The notes beneath the pieces were generated by a model that worked only from the letters and a program-made list of their open reading frames with translations, was not told the DNA's origin and searched no databases. This document shows, one piece after another, positions 25,964 to 34,290 of a stretch of 64,000 bases of DNA. The position numbers were made by a program, and so were the translations under genes. Within the stretch, counting starts at the first letter, position 1. Each line of letters starts with the position of its first letter. Location: contig CAWJDO010000002.1 in assembly GCA_963841635.1 (NCBI GenBank), positions 3,472,001-3,536,000 on the forward strand, read 5' to 3'. The DNA comes from DASWZN01 sp963841635. Lineage in GTDB: Bacteria; Acidobacteriota; Terriglobia; Bryobacterales; Bryobacteraceae.

Positions 25964-27172
25964 CTACATCGAGCGGCGGAAGGCCCTGCCTCGGGGCGAG
26001 AAGGAGCGCACGTGCCGCCGCGGCTGGGGCGAAGTGGTTTCGTCGGCGAGAGGAATGTCGGGCGAGACCTGACGGCGCTGCAATCGCGTATCCAGAGTGC
26101 GCTCGATCAGCGCAACGTCGGCGCGCTGAGCGCGGGTGGCGAAGGTCGAAGCCGTTCCGCGCGCGCCGGCGCGTCCGGTGCGCCCCACGCGGTGAATGAA
26201 GTCGCCCGGAGCCTGCGGAAGGTCGTAGTTCACCACGTGCGAGATGCCTTCGACGTGAATGCCGCGGGCGGCGACGTCGGTGGCCACCAGGACGCGATAG
26301 TAGCCTTCCTGGAAGCCGCGCAGCGCCTGGTTGCGCTGGTTCTGGCTGCGGTCGCCGTGGATGGCGGCGGACTTCACGCCTTCGCGGGCGAGGGTCTTCG
26401 ATAGCCGCTCGGCCCCGTGCTTGGTGCGGGCGAATACGAGGAACGAGCCCTCTTCCTGCCCCAGCATTCTTTCGAGGAGAGGCAGCTTTCCATCCTGCTC
26501 GACTTCGTAGAGGTGCAGCTCGATCTGCTCGATGGGCTTGGTCACGGAACCGACGGCAATGCGCACCGCGTTTCGGACGTTCGACTCGATCAGGTATTTG
26601 ACCGAGCTGTCCAGGGTCGCCGAGAAGCACATCGTCTGGCGATCGGAGGGCATGCCTTCGAGAATCCTGTTGATGGAGGGAAGGAAGCCCATGTCCAGCA
26701 TGCGGTCGGCCTCATCGAGGACCAGAATCCGGACGCTGGCGAGATTGACGAGTCTGCGGCCGAGGAAATCGCACAGCCGGCCAGGCGTGGCGATCAGCAC
26801 TTGCGCGCCGTTGCGAATGCTCTGCAGTTGCGGGCGCTCGCTGAGACCGCCCACTGCGACGGCGGCACGAACGGAGGTGCCTGCGGCCATTTGCTCGAAG
26901 GCCTCGGCGATCTGGATGGCGAGCTCACGCGTCGGGCTCAGGATGACGGCGCGAACGCCGGAATTCGATGGCAGCTTCGCGACCAGGTCGATGATGGGCA
27001 GGACGAACGCGAGCGTCTTGCCGGTGCCGGTCTGCGCCGTGGCGACCAGATCGCGTCCGGCCAGCGCCGGTTCGATGGCCAGCGCCTGGACGGGCGTCGG
27101 TTCGTGGAAGCCATTTCGTTTAAGGTTGCTCTTTAAGGGAGCGGAGATTGACAGTTCAGAGAAACTTTTCAT
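25964..27172 (-). CDS. DEAD-box ATP-dependent RNA helicase, RhlE-like
   Basis: RNA helicase of 402 aa with all core motifs: Q motif (FHEPTPVQ), AQTGTGKT, PTRELA, TPGRL, DEAD, SAT, and in the second domain ARGIH and HRVGRTGR. The basic, Arg-rich tail (PRRHVRSFSPRGRAFRRSM) suits RNA binding. Such proteins remodel RNA in ribosome assembly and cold adaptation. The ATG has no Shine-Dalgarno, but a TATACT on the same strand at 27253-27258 would give a leader of about 75 nt, common for cold-induced helicases. It converges with the GH35-like gene, 3 bp apart. Confidence 0.92.
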   Translation of the reverse strand: MKSFSELSISAPLKSNLKRNGFHEPTPVQALAIEPALAGRDLVATAQTGTGKTLAFVLPIIDLVAKLPSNSGVRAVILSPTRELAIQIAEAFEQMAAGTSVRAAVAVGGLSERPQLQSIRNGAQVLIATPGRLCDFLGRRLVNLASVRILVLDEADRMLDMGFLPSINRILEGMPSDRQTMCFSATLDSSVKYLIESNVRNAVRIAVGSVTKPIEQIELHLYEVEQDGKLPLLERMLGQEEGSFLVFARTKHGAERLSKTLAREGVKSAAIHGDRSQNQRNQALRGFQEGYYRVLVATDVAARGIHVEGISHVVNYDLPQAPGDFIHRVGRTGRAGARGTASTFATRAQRADVALIERTLDTRLQRRQVSPDIPLADETTSPQPRRHVRSFSPRGRAFRRSM

Positions 27173-27252
27173 TTAGGTTGTGAGGAGGAGAACCAGCGAG
27201 CCGACTACCGATTAGGGGAGAGGGGGTTGCGGATCAACTTCCAGTCGTTATC

Positions 27253-27258
27253 AGTATA
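27253..27258 (-). promoter_or_regulatory. Likely -10 element of the DEAD-box helicase gene
   Basis: TATACT on the minus strand, about 80 bp before the ATG at 27172, predicting a 5-prime leader of roughly 75 nt. No clear -35 box. Confidence 0.35.
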
Positions 27259-27269
27259 GCGCATTGAGG

Positions 27270-27299
27270 GTCCGCTTGCTTACGCACGCGGTTCGGTGC
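27270..27299 (+). repeat. Dispersed intergenic repeat, copy 5
   Basis: GTCCGCTTGCTTACGC then ACGCGGTTCGGTGC, located between the divergent helicase and ABC-2 permease genes. Confidence 0.85.
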
Positions 27300-27333
27300 T
27301 CCGCGCGCGGCGATGGCCGCTCCGCATCTCGGG

Positions 27334-27339
27334 TACAAT
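27334..27339 (+). promoter_or_regulatory. -10 element of the ABC-2 permease gene
   Basis: TACAAT ends 8 nt before the ATG at 27348; leaderless spacing, no Shine-Dalgarno. Confidence 0.5.
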
Positions 27340-27347
27340 TCGAGTCT

Positions 27348-28157
27348 ATGGCCCGCGTCCCTGGCTCTCATTTCCTGCGCAATCTGGTGGAGCGGCGCAA
27401 CCTGCTGTTCCAGCTCGTCCGCCGCGACTTCACGCAGCGCTACGTGGGCTCGACGGCCGGATGGCTGTGGGGAGTGATCCACCCGCTGGTGTTGCTGGTG
27501 AGCTGGACGTTCGTGTTCAAGTTCTGCCTCAAAGTCACGCTCGGCCCCGCGGAAATGACGCAGAACTACACTCTGTTCCTGTTCGCGGGTTTCCTCCCGT
27601 GGCTGCTGTTCCAGGAGACGCTGCAACGCTCCGCGACCTCGCTCATCGAACACCAGAATCTGATCACCAAGACGGTCTTTCCGGCCGAGGTGGTACCGGT
27701 CTCGATATTCCTCTCTTCGCTGATGAGCCACTTGATCGCTCTCGGTCTCGCGCTGGCTGCCATCGGCGTCTGGGAACGGCACTTCAGCCCCATGGTGTTC
27801 TTTCTGCCGGTGTACATGCTGCTCCTGGGGCTGTTCGTGGTGGGGATGGCCTGGATTGTCTCGAGCCTGAACGTCTACCTGCGAGATACCGCGCAGGTCC
27901 TCTCCGTGGTGCTGACTTTCTGGTTCTGGACCACGCCGATCTTTATTGCCGAGAGCCGTTATCCGCACTGGGCGCGCATCCTGCTGCGCCTGAACCCGAT
28001 GGCCTTGATGGTGCATGCCTACCGCGAGAGGCTGCTGACGGGGCGTTGGCCGAGCCTGGGCGAACTGGGTGTGCTGGCGGCGTGGAGCGTCGCGGTGTTC
28101 GTCGCGGGCGGCCTGTTCTTCCGGCATTTGAAGCGCGGGTTTGCGGACGTGCTGTAG
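27348..28157 (+). CDS. ABC-2 type permease of polysaccharide/polyol-phosphate exporter type
   Basis: Integral membrane protein of 269 aa with about six transmembrane segments, similar to the TagG/Wzm/KpsM permeases that export lipid-linked polysaccharides. The N-terminal segment LLFQLVRRDFTQRYVGS followed by a GWLWGVIHPLV helix is characteristic. Such permeases need a cognate ATPase (TagH/Wzt/KpsT), normally the next gene, but none is adjacent. The ATG at 27348 is preferred over an upstream in-frame codon because the TACAAT box sits 8 nt before it. It probably works with an ATPase encoded elsewhere. Confidence 0.85.
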   Translation: MARVPGSHFLRNLVERRNLLFQLVRRDFTQRYVGSTAGWLWGVIHPLVLLVSWTFVFKFCLKVTLGPAEMTQNYTLFLFAGFLPWLLFQETLQRSATSLIEHQNLITKTVFPAEVVPVSIFLSSLMSHLIALGLALAAIGVWERHFSPMVFFLPVYMLLLGLFVVGMAWIVSSLNVYLRDTAQVLSVVLTFWFWTTPIFIAESRYPHWARILLRLNPMALMVHAYRERLLTGRWPSLGELGVLAAWSVAVFVAGGLFFRHLKRGFADVL

Positions 28158-28185
28158 GGGTCCGAGGCCGGTGTGGACACCCGCT

Positions 28186-28203
28186 GCAGGACTGGAGTCC
28201 TGC
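28186..28203 (+). terminator. Perfect hairpin after the ABC-2 permease gene
   Basis: GCAGGACT-GG-AGTCCTGC is a perfect 18-bp palindrome 28 bp after the permease stop. It lacks a T tract, so it may be a factor-dependent terminator, an mRNA end-protecting hairpin or a dispersed repeat. It lies 17 bp before the selD -10 box. Confidence 0.4.
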
Positions 28204-28219
28204 CCCACCCACGCCACTG

Positions 28220-28225
28220 TACACT
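28220..28225 (+). promoter_or_regulatory. -10 element of selD
   Basis: TACACT ends 7 nt before the GTG at 28233 and supports that upstream start, which is needed for the selenocysteine reading. Confidence 0.45.
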
Positions 28226-28232
28226 GAATAGA

Positions 28233-29255
28233 GTGTCCGATAAGAAGCTGACGGCGCACGTCAAAGCGGCGGGTTGAGCGTCCAAATTGAGTCCAAAGGT
28301 TTTGGACCAGGTGCTCGGCCGCGTCCCGCGCGTGCCAAATCAAAACGTGCTGGTTGGGTTTGAAACGTCGGACGACGCCGGCGTTTACAGGCTGACGCCG
28401 GAGTGCGCGCTGGTGCAGACGGTGGACTTCTTCACGCCCATCGTGGACGATCCGGCCACCTTCGGCGCCATCGCCGCCGCCAACTCGCTCAGCGACGTCT
28501 ACGCCATGGGCGGCACGCCTGTTTCGGCGCTCTCGATCGTCGCCTACCCAGCCCAGGGCGACATCGACGACCTGGTCGCGATCCTCACCGGCGGCGCGGA
28601 AAAGATGACCGAGGCCGGCTGCGCCGTGATCGGGGGCCACAGCGTGGCCGACGATGAAATGAAGTTCGGCTACGCGGTGACGGGCACGGTGGATCCACGG
28701 CGCGTGACGCGCAACTCCGGCGCGGTTCCGGGGGACGCGCTGGTGCTGACCAAGCGCATCGGGACGGGCGTGATCTCGACGGCGCTCAAGCGCGGCATCG
28801 CCGGGCAGAGCGAGGTGGACGAATCCATCGCGTCGATGCTCCAACTCAACCGGGCGGCGTGTGAGGCGATGCTCGCGGCCGGGGCGCACGGCTGCACGGA
28901 CGTCACCGGCTTCGGCCTCATCGGCCACGCGCGCGAGATGGCGCTGGCCAGCGGCGTCACTCTCGAAATCGGGACGGCGTGCGTGGAATTCCTGCCTGGA
29001 GCCGTCGACTATGCGCGGCGCGGAGCGCTGACCGGCGGGCTCAAGAACAACCGTGAGTTCGCCTCCTGCGCCGTCGAGCTCGTGCGCCAGGTGCCGGCGG
29101 AAATCGAAAGCCTGCTCTACGATCCGCAGACTTCGGGCGGCCTGCTGATCGCGCTCCCGGTGGCCGGGGTACCGGCGCTGCTGGCGGCCCTGCCCGCCGC
29201 CCGCCTGATTGGCCGCGTCCTCGAACGCGGCGAGAAACCCATTCGCATCCTATGA
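28233..29255 (+). CDS. selD: Selenide, water dikinase (selenophosphate synthetase) with selenocysteine at residue 15
   Basis: Makes selenophosphate, the selenium donor for Sec-tRNA and selenouridine, from selenide and ATP. Reading from the GTG at 28233, the frame is open except for one TGA at 28275-28277, which falls in KAAG-U-ASKLSP. This is where the family has its catalytic Cys or Sec (GCGCK in E. coli). A SECIS-like hairpin follows at 28291-28307. The rest is a complete SelD: DDAGVY, QTVDFFTPIVDDP, an ANSLSDVYAMGG motif and the C-terminal GG-rich region. Total 340 aa, normal length. Automated calls starting at the TTG at 28287 miss the catalytic residue. The stop overlaps pyrF as ATGA. 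Confidence 0.88.
28275..28277 (+). other. selD: In-frame UGA selenocysteine codon
   Basis: TGA after GCG-GCG-GGT and before GCG-TCC-AAA. It aligns with the active-site Cys/Sec of SelD proteins; upstream and downstream residues both match the family in the same frame. Confidence 0.85.
28291..28307 (+). promoter_or_regulatory. Bacterial SECIS-like hairpin
   Basis: GTCCAAA-GGT-TTTGGAC folds into a perfect 7-bp stem with a GGU loop (or 6 bp with an AGGUU loop). It starts 13 nt after the UGA and puts the loop guanines about 20 nt downstream, within the spacing known for SelB-recognised bacterial SECIS elements. Confidence 0.7.
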
Positions 29256-29932
29256 ACCCACTTATCGTCGCACTCGATTTGGATTCGCCCCAGAAGGCGC
29301 GCGAGCTGGTTGAGAAGCTCGGCAACGAGATCGGCTTCTACAAAGTTGGCCTGGAGCTCTACGCCACGGCCGGCATGGACTTCGTCCGCGAGCTGATCGC
29401 CGGGGGCAAGGACGTCTTCCTCGACCTGAAGCTCTACGACATCGGCGAGACCGTGAAACGGACGGTGACGCGGATCGCCTCGACCGGCGTGCGGTTCACC
29501 ACCATCCACGGCAGCGGCACCGTGATGCGCGCGGCGGCCGAGGGGCGGGACTCTTCGAACCTGAAACTGCTGGCCGTGACCGTGCTCACCAGCTTCGATC
29601 GGGAGGATCTGGCCGACCTAGGCTATCCCTGCGCGGTTTCCGAGCTGGTGGCGCTGCGGGTGAGGAGGGCGATCGAAGCGCGGATCGACGGAATTGTCTG
29701 CTCGCCGCTCGAGGCTGCGCTGGTCCGCCAGACCGCGGGCCCCGGCGCGATCCTGGTGACGCCGGGGGTGCGCTCGGCCGGGGCGGGGAAGGGCGACCAG
29801 AAGCGCGTGGCCACTCCCGCCGAGGCGCTTCGCGATGGCGCCAACTACCTGGTGATCGGCCGCCAGGTGACGCGCGCGGCCGACCCCGCGGCCGAGGTGC
29901 GGCGGATTCTCGAAGAGATCGGCTGCAACTAG
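29252..29932 (+). CDS. pyrF: Orotidine 5-prime-phosphate decarboxylase
   Basis: Converts OMP to UMP, the last step of de novo pyrimidine synthesis. The protein of 226 aa begins with ALDLDSPQKARELV and has the catalytic Asp-Lys-Asp motif in DLKLYDIGETV, plus the late TPGVR and YLVIGRQVTRAADP phosphate-binding segments. Length is usual for the bacterial family. The ATG overlaps the selD stop (ATGA), so the two are translationally coupled, although they share no pathway. A GC-rich hairpin follows directly. Confidence 0.93.
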   Translation: MNPLIVALDLDSPQKARELVEKLGNEIGFYKVGLELYATAGMDFVRELIAGGKDVFLDLKLYDIGETVKRTVTRIASTGVRFTTIHGSGTVMRAAAEGRDSSNLKLLAVTVLTSFDREDLADLGYPCAVSELVALRVRRAIEARIDGIVCSPLEAALVRQTAGPGAILVTPGVRSAGAGKGDQKRVATPAEALRDGANYLVIGRQVTRAADPAAEVRRILEEIGCN

Positions 29933-29947
29933 GCGGGCCCCCCCGCC
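29932..29947 (+). terminator. GC-rich stem-loop after pyrF
   Basis: GGCGGG-CCCC-CCCGCC forms a 6-bp stem immediately after the pyrF stop. It has no T tract. It may terminate the selD-pyrF transcript or form the first stem of the leader of the next gene. Confidence 0.4.
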
Positions 29948-30000
29948 CAGGCACAGGCGAAACGCTGAAGCACCGAAGGGTGCGGTGAAAGGCCAAGAAC
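29948..30000 (+). other. Short structured leader before the small membrane protein gene
   Basis: A 53-nt gap containing a hairpin GCACC-GAAG-GGTGC (29969-29982) within a GAAA-rich context. It could be an RNA regulatory leader, but I could not match it to a known riboswitch class. Confidence 0.2.
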
Positions 30001-30234
30001 ATGCAGAGACCGAGTTTCGTGCGTTACCTGTACAACCGCTGGGTGTTCCTCGTGATCGGCCTAACGGGGCTTGGGAACGTCATCCTGCTGATGTATCGGT
30101 TCTTTGTGCTGGGATTCGTGAGCTTCGCCTTTGAGCACATTGTGGCCAGCGTATTCAGCCTTGTGACGTGCCTGCTCTCTTTAGGCATTTTCGTGGATCT
30201 GAGCCTGAAGAGTCCGGGCAAAGACAAACACTAG
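30001..30234 (+). CDS. Small membrane protein of unknown function
   Basis: 77 aa with two hydrophobic segments (about residues 14-42 and 46-66) and charged ends (MQRPSFVRYLYNR at the N-terminus, KSPGKDKH at the C-terminus). I do not recognise the family. Its TAG stop directly abuts the ATG of the receiver-domain gene, so the two are co-transcribed and perhaps work together, for example with the small protein as a membrane sensor or anchor (inference). Confidence 0.6.
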   Translation: MQRPSFVRYLYNRWVFLVIGLTGLGNVILLMYRFFVLGFVSFAFEHIVASVFSLVTCLLSLGIFVDLSLKSPGKDKH

Positions 30235-30606
30235 ATGGCTACGGTGTTGGTGGTCGATGACGAAAGGGCGATCGTGAAGCTCATTGCAACCGTGCTCGGG
30301 TCCGAGCACTCCGTTATCGCCGCCGAGAGCGCCATCGAAGCTCTGACGATCTTCGAGTCCTACTACGACCGGATCGATCTTATTGTCACGGACGTCATGA
30401 TGCCGGGCATGACGGGGTTGGAACTGGTGGCGCGGTTGGAGTCGACCCACAAGCGGCGGTTTCCCGTCCTGTTCGTCACCGGAGCGTCCGATTACCCCAT
30501 CGATCCGTGCCGGGCGGTGCTACCCAAGCCATTCTCGCCCGCCGCTCTGAAGGACACGGTTCGACAGGTGCTCCAGGCATGCAAGGGCTGCCCCGAAAGC
30601 CGGTAA
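30235..30606 (+). CDS. Stand-alone response regulator receiver (CheY-like) protein
   Basis: 123 aa and only a receiver domain. D8, D9 and the phospho-acceptor D53 (TDVMMPGMTG), T82 and K98 (LPKPF) form a full phosphorylation site. With no output domain it would act by protein-protein contact or as a phosphate shuttle. It directly follows the small membrane protein gene; no histidine kinase is adjacent. It faces the convergent NRAMP gene, 8 bp away. Confidence 0.85.
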   Translation: MATVLVVDDERAIVKLIATVLGSEHSVIAAESAIEALTIFESYYDRIDLIVTDVMMPGMTGLELVARLESTHKRRFPVLFVTGASDYPIDPCRAVLPKPFSPAALKDTVRQVLQACKGCPESR

Positions 30607-30614
30607 GCAGCTTG

Positions 30615-32513
30615 CTACTTCGATTCGCCCTCGTGGCGCACGATCAGCAGCGGTGCGTCGACCGCATGGCGCACGGCGTTGATGGTCTGGCCGAAGACGA
30701 TGTCCTGAATCCCCTTGTGGCCGTGGGCGCCCATGATCAGCAGGTCCGGCTTGAGCCAGCGGGCGAAGCGGATGATCTCCTGCTTGGGGTCGCGGGAGTG
30801 CGCCACCGACACATCCACGTCGATCCCCTGCGAGCGCAGTCCGGCGAGAATCTCGTCCAGATATTTGGCGCCCACCTCGACCTCGGCCGTTGACGAGAGC
30901 GGTCCGTAAATCTGGCTGGTCACGCCTTCTTCGACGTGCAGCAGGTGCAGCTTCGATCCGTAGGCGCGGGCCATCGAAGCGGCATGCGCAATCGCGACGC
31001 GGTCGCGCTCGGTGTGATCGAGCGGAACCAGAATGGTCCGGTAGCCGAACGGGCGGACCTCGGCCGCGGCCGGCTCGGGGACGGGAACCGCCACGCGTCC
31101 CTTGCGCTGCAGCCACACCGGCAGCCACGGCTGCAGGGTTACCCATGCCAGCAGCACCAGCAGCAGGATGAGCACGGGCTCAACCGTCATCATCACTAGG
31201 TCGCGATAGGCTCCCGATGATGCGAGCCAGTCGGAGAGCGTCAGCATCACCAGACGTATGTTGAGCCCCAGGATCACCGCCGCAACGACCCACGATAGCG
31301 CCTGGAGCCAGCGGCGGTTGGCGAACGCTCCCATGCGCTTCGGGTCGCTGGTGAAGTGGATCAGCGGAATCACCGCGAAGGGAAGCTGCATGCTCAGGAT
31401 GACCTGGCTCAGGATCAGCAGGCGCAGGCTCGACTGCTCGCCCGCGATCCAGATGGTGAGCGCCGCGGGGATGATGGCCAGGGCGCGAGTGGTCAGGCGG
31501 CGCAGCCAGGGGCGCATGCGGATGGTCAGGAATCCTTCCATCACGATCTGGCCGGCCATGGTGCCGGTCATGGTGGAGGACTGGCCGGAGCAGAGCAGGG
31601 CAATGGCGAAGACCACGCTCGCCACGCTGGTACCTAACAGCGGCGTCAGCAACTGGTAGGCCTGCTGAATCTCGGTCACGACGATGTGTCGCTCGAAGAA
31701 GACCGCGCCCGCCACCACCAGAATGGCGATGTTGACCAGCATGGCTCCGTTCAAAGCCACCACCGAATCGATCAGGTTGAAGCGGCAGGCCGTGCGCTTC
31801 TGGGCGTCCCCGGCGCCGATGCGGCGCGTCTGCACCAACGCCGAGTGCAGGTACAGGTTGTGCGGCATGACGGTGGCGCCCAGGATTCCGATCACGATGT
31901 AGAGGTTCTGGTTGCTGGGGTGCGGGATCAATCCGCTGGCCATCTGCGAGAAGTCCGGTCTGGCCATCAGAATCTCGACGCCGAAGCACACCGCCATGAC
32001 GGCGATGAGGCTGAGCACGAAGCCTTCGATCATGCGGATGCCGAAACGGGAGAGCCACAACAGCAACAGAATGTCGAGCGCGGTGAGGAGCACGCCAATC
32101 AGCAGGGGGATGTGGAACAGCAGGTTCAGGCCGATGGCCGCGCCGAGCACTTCGGCCAGGTCGCAGGCGGCGATGGCGATCTCGCAGAGCGCCCACAGCG
32201 CCAGGTTCACGGGTCGAGGATAGGATTCGCGGCACGCCTGCGCCAGGTCGCGCCGACTGACGATGCCGAGCCGCGCCGCCAGGGTCTGCAGCAGGATCGC
32301 CATGAGGTTCGACATGACCAGGACCCACAGCAACTGGTAGCCGAATCGCGCGCCGCCTTCGAGGTCGGTGGCCCAGTTGCCCGGGTCCATGTAGCCCACC
32401 GAAACCAGGTAGGCGGGGCCGGCGAAGGCGAACATGCGCCGCCAGATGGACGCCTGGCCGGTGTCTACGCTCCCGTGCACTTCGGGCAGAGATTGTGTTC
32501 GGGCATCCGGCAT
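30615..32513 (-). CDS. NRAMP metal transporter fused to a universal stress protein domain
   Basis: 632-aa fusion. The N-terminal ~455 residues form an NRAMP (MntH-type) proton-coupled Mn/Fe transporter with the metal-site motif DPGN (43-46), the second motif MPHNLYLHS, and about 11 membrane helices. After a basic linker comes a universal stress protein domain (about 485-630) beginning RTILVPLDHTERDRVAIAHA; its nucleotide-binding motif GAHGHKG...FGQT is slightly off the usual Gx2Gx9G(S/T). The ATG at 32513 is chosen because the extra 16 upstream residues look non-coding. It lies 61 bp downstream of pirin. The USP part may regulate transport by nucleotide binding (inference). Confidence 0.88.
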   Translation of the reverse strand: MPDARTQSLPEVHGSVDTGQASIWRRMFAFAGPAYLVSVGYMDPGNWATDLEGGARFGYQLLWVLVMSNLMAILLQTLAARLGIVSRRDLAQACRESYPRPVNLALWALCEIAIAACDLAEVLGAAIGLNLLFHIPLLIGVLLTALDILLLLWLSRFGIRMIEGFVLSLIAVMAVCFGVEILMARPDFSQMASGLIPHPSNQNLYIVIGILGATVMPHNLYLHSALVQTRRIGAGDAQKRTACRFNLIDSVVALNGAMLVNIAILVVAGAVFFERHIVVTEIQQAYQLLTPLLGTSVASVVFAIALLCSGQSSTMTGTMAGQIVMEGFLTIRMRPWLRRLTTRALAIIPAALTIWIAGEQSSLRLLILSQVILSMQLPFAVIPLIHFTSDPKRMGAFANRRWLQALSWVVAAVILGLNIRLVMLTLSDWLASSGAYRDLVMMTVEPVLILLLVLLAWVTLQPWLPVWLQRKGRVAVPVPEPAAAEVRPFGYRTILVPLDHTERDRVAIAHAASMARAYGSKLHLLHVEEGVTSQIYGPLSSTAEVEVGAKYLDEILAGLRSQGIDVDVSVAHSRDPKQEIIRFARWLKPDLLIMGAHGHKGIQDIVFGQTINAVRHAVDAPLLIVRHEGESK

Positions 32514-32574
32514 AGTGGTCAGCCGCGGATCGGCAAAACTGCTAAAGCCTGATCTTCGCACAGGGCGGGGGGCT

Positions 32575-33492
32575 TCAGCTTCCTCCGGCCGCCTTCCTGA
32601 GGAACGTTCCGCGGTCCAACTCGTCGAATGCCTGCCGCAGCTCGGCTTGGGTGTTCATAATGATCGGCCCGTACCACGCCACCGGCTCCTGGATCGGTTT
32701 GCCCGAGACCAGAAGGAAGCGCATGCCGTCTTCGCCCGCCTGGAGCGTGACTTCGTCGCCGCGGTCAAACAGGATGAGCGAGCGGTTTTCCGCCGCGGCC
32801 GGGGGAGCGGTATCCAGCCAGCCCACGGATTCGGTGGGCACCGCCAGGGGACCCGAGGCGTTGCAGAAATTCCCGCTGCCGCCAAAGACGTAGGCGAAGG
32901 CATGGCGCGTGGTCTCGATCGGAAGGGTCTTGCGCTTGCCCTGAGGCACGGAGATGTCGAGGTAGATCGGTTCGGCGGCGACTCCGTCCACCGGGCCGGT
33001 CTTGCCCCAGAAACTGCCGCAGATGATGCGGACCTCGGTCCCGTCGTCGTCGGTGACCACCGGAATGTCGGGTGCCTTGACCTCCTGATAACGGGGAGCC
33101 GACATCTTGAGCGAGGCGGGCAGGTTGGCCCACAACTGGAAGCCATGCATGCGGCCGACGTGGTCGCCCTTCGGCATCTCCTGGTGGATGATTCCGCTTC
33201 CGGCCGTCATCCATTGGACGTCGCCGGCGGCAATGGCGCCCTGGTTGCCGAGGCTGTCGCCGTGCTCGACGGTTCCGGCCAGCACGTAGGTGACGGTCTC
33301 GATGCCGCGGTGGGGGTGCCAGGGGAAGCCGGCGAGGTAGTCCTCGGGAACGTCGTTGCGAAAATCGTCGAGGAGCAGGAACGGATCGAAGTCGGAAGTA
33401 TTGCCGAAGCCGAAGGCGCGCCGCAGGTGCACCCCGGCGCCTTCGAGGGTCGGCTTGGCCTGGACAACGCGCTTAACCGGTCTGAGTGACAT
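32575..33492 (-). CDS. Pirin family protein
   Basis: Bicupin of 305 aa. The iron-binding site of pirins is present: HPHRGIETVTY in the first cupin and GIIHQE after it. Family members are quercetin 2,3-dioxygenases or redox-sensing regulators. A TAGACT box and a GGAGGG ribosome-binding site lie upstream of the ATG. It precedes the NRAMP gene on the same strand, so the two may form a metal-related operon. It is divergent from the signal peptidase gene. Confidence 0.88.
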   Translation of the reverse strand: MSLRPVKRVVQAKPTLEGAGVHLRRAFGFGNTSDFDPFLLLDDFRNDVPEDYLAGFPWHPHRGIETVTYVLAGTVEHGDSLGNQGAIAAGDVQWMTAGSGIIHQEMPKGDHVGRMHGFQLWANLPASLKMSAPRYQEVKAPDIPVVTDDDGTEVRIICGSFWGKTGPVDGVAAEPIYLDISVPQGKRKTLPIETTRHAFAYVFGGSGNFCNASGPLAVPTESVGWLDTAPPAAAENRSLILFDRGDEVTLQAGEDGMRFLLVSGKPIQEPVAWYGPIIMNTQAELRQAFDELDRGTFLRKAAGGS

Positions 33493-33620
33493 GTTCGCCC
33501 TCCAATATCCCGAGTCTACGCCAGTGGAGGCCCGCCTGGCAGGGCGGGAGGGGTTTGGCCAGGGCCAGGCGTCGCTCCACCTACGTGAATTTACATAATA
33601 TCCGTTATCGGAAGTTCCAG

Positions 33621-34286
33621 ATGGCGGGCGAAGTCGCTCGGCTTGACCCTCAACTCCTCTTGGAGCTATGGTACGTGTCTATGGAGACAAGGCTGAGAAG
33701 GAACTACCAAATCCTGCTGCTTCTTGTGCTTGCCCTCGCGTTGCTGCCATCCTATCTGTGGGCCTACGCGCTCACCGCGGCATCGGAGTCACCGACGCTG
33801 AACATCGGCGATCGGATCATCGTGAATAAGGCCTCGTATGCCCTGCGTTCGCCGTATTCCGACGTGACGCTGTTTCGCGCACGCTCTCCCGAGCGGGGCG
33901 ACATGGTGCTGGTGCGCCTGCCGAACGGGCGAACGGTTGCTCCCAAGCGGGTCATCGGTCTTCCGGAAGAGACGATTGAACTGCGGGAGAACCGCGTCCT
34001 CGTGAACGGCCGGGAGTTGTCGGTTCGACCGCTCAATCGCGTCGAATTCAACTGGGTGAACCCGTCGAACCGCATCGGCTCCGTTGTTGCCGAAGAAGAG
34101 GGCCACTGGATCTCCTTTACGCCCGGCGCCGGGCCCTATCGCACTTGTCCGCCGGTGAAGCTCGAGCCCGGACAATACTTCGTGATCGGTGACAACCGCG
34201 ATCAAAGCGCCGACTCGCGAATCTGGGGACCTGTGCCCGAATCCCGCATCCTGGGCAAGGTCGTCCTGGCCCTCCACAAGAGGTGA
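33621..34286 (+). CDS. lepB: Signal peptidase I
   Basis: Membrane serine protease of 221 aa that removes signal peptides from exported proteins. One transmembrane helix (about residues 30-50) is followed by the catalytic S55 in SESPTLNIGD (the usual SMxPT has Met where this has Glu), the general base K109 in APKRVIGLP, and the GDNRDQSADSR box. The start at 33621 is chosen from a CATAAT box at 33594-33599 and a GGAAG ribosome site; a later ATG at 33681 is possible. Given the many secreted proteins here, it is a relevant housekeeping function. Long insertions are absent. Confidence 0.85.
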   Translation: MAGEVARLDPQLLLELWYVSMETRLRRNYQILLLLVLALALLPSYLWAYALTAASESPTLNIGDRIIVNKASYALRSPYSDVTLFRARSPERGDMVLVRLPNGRTVAPKRVIGLPEETIELRENRVLVNGRELSVRPLNRVEFNWVNPSNRIGSVVAEEEGHWISFTPGAGPYRTCPPVKLEPGQYFVIGDNRDQSADSRIWGPVPESRILGKVVLALHKR

Positions 34287-34290
34287 GGCT

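Noticed and set aside
28287..29255. selD start at TTG 28287
   Set aside because: It would remove the catalytic Cys/Sec; reading through TGA 28275 restores the family N-terminus.
29948..30000. Cyclic-di-GMP (GEMM) riboswitch in the leader before 30001
   Set aside because: Only a short CACAGGC-like stretch agrees; the conserved GGGACGCAAAGCC part and tetraloop receptor are absent.
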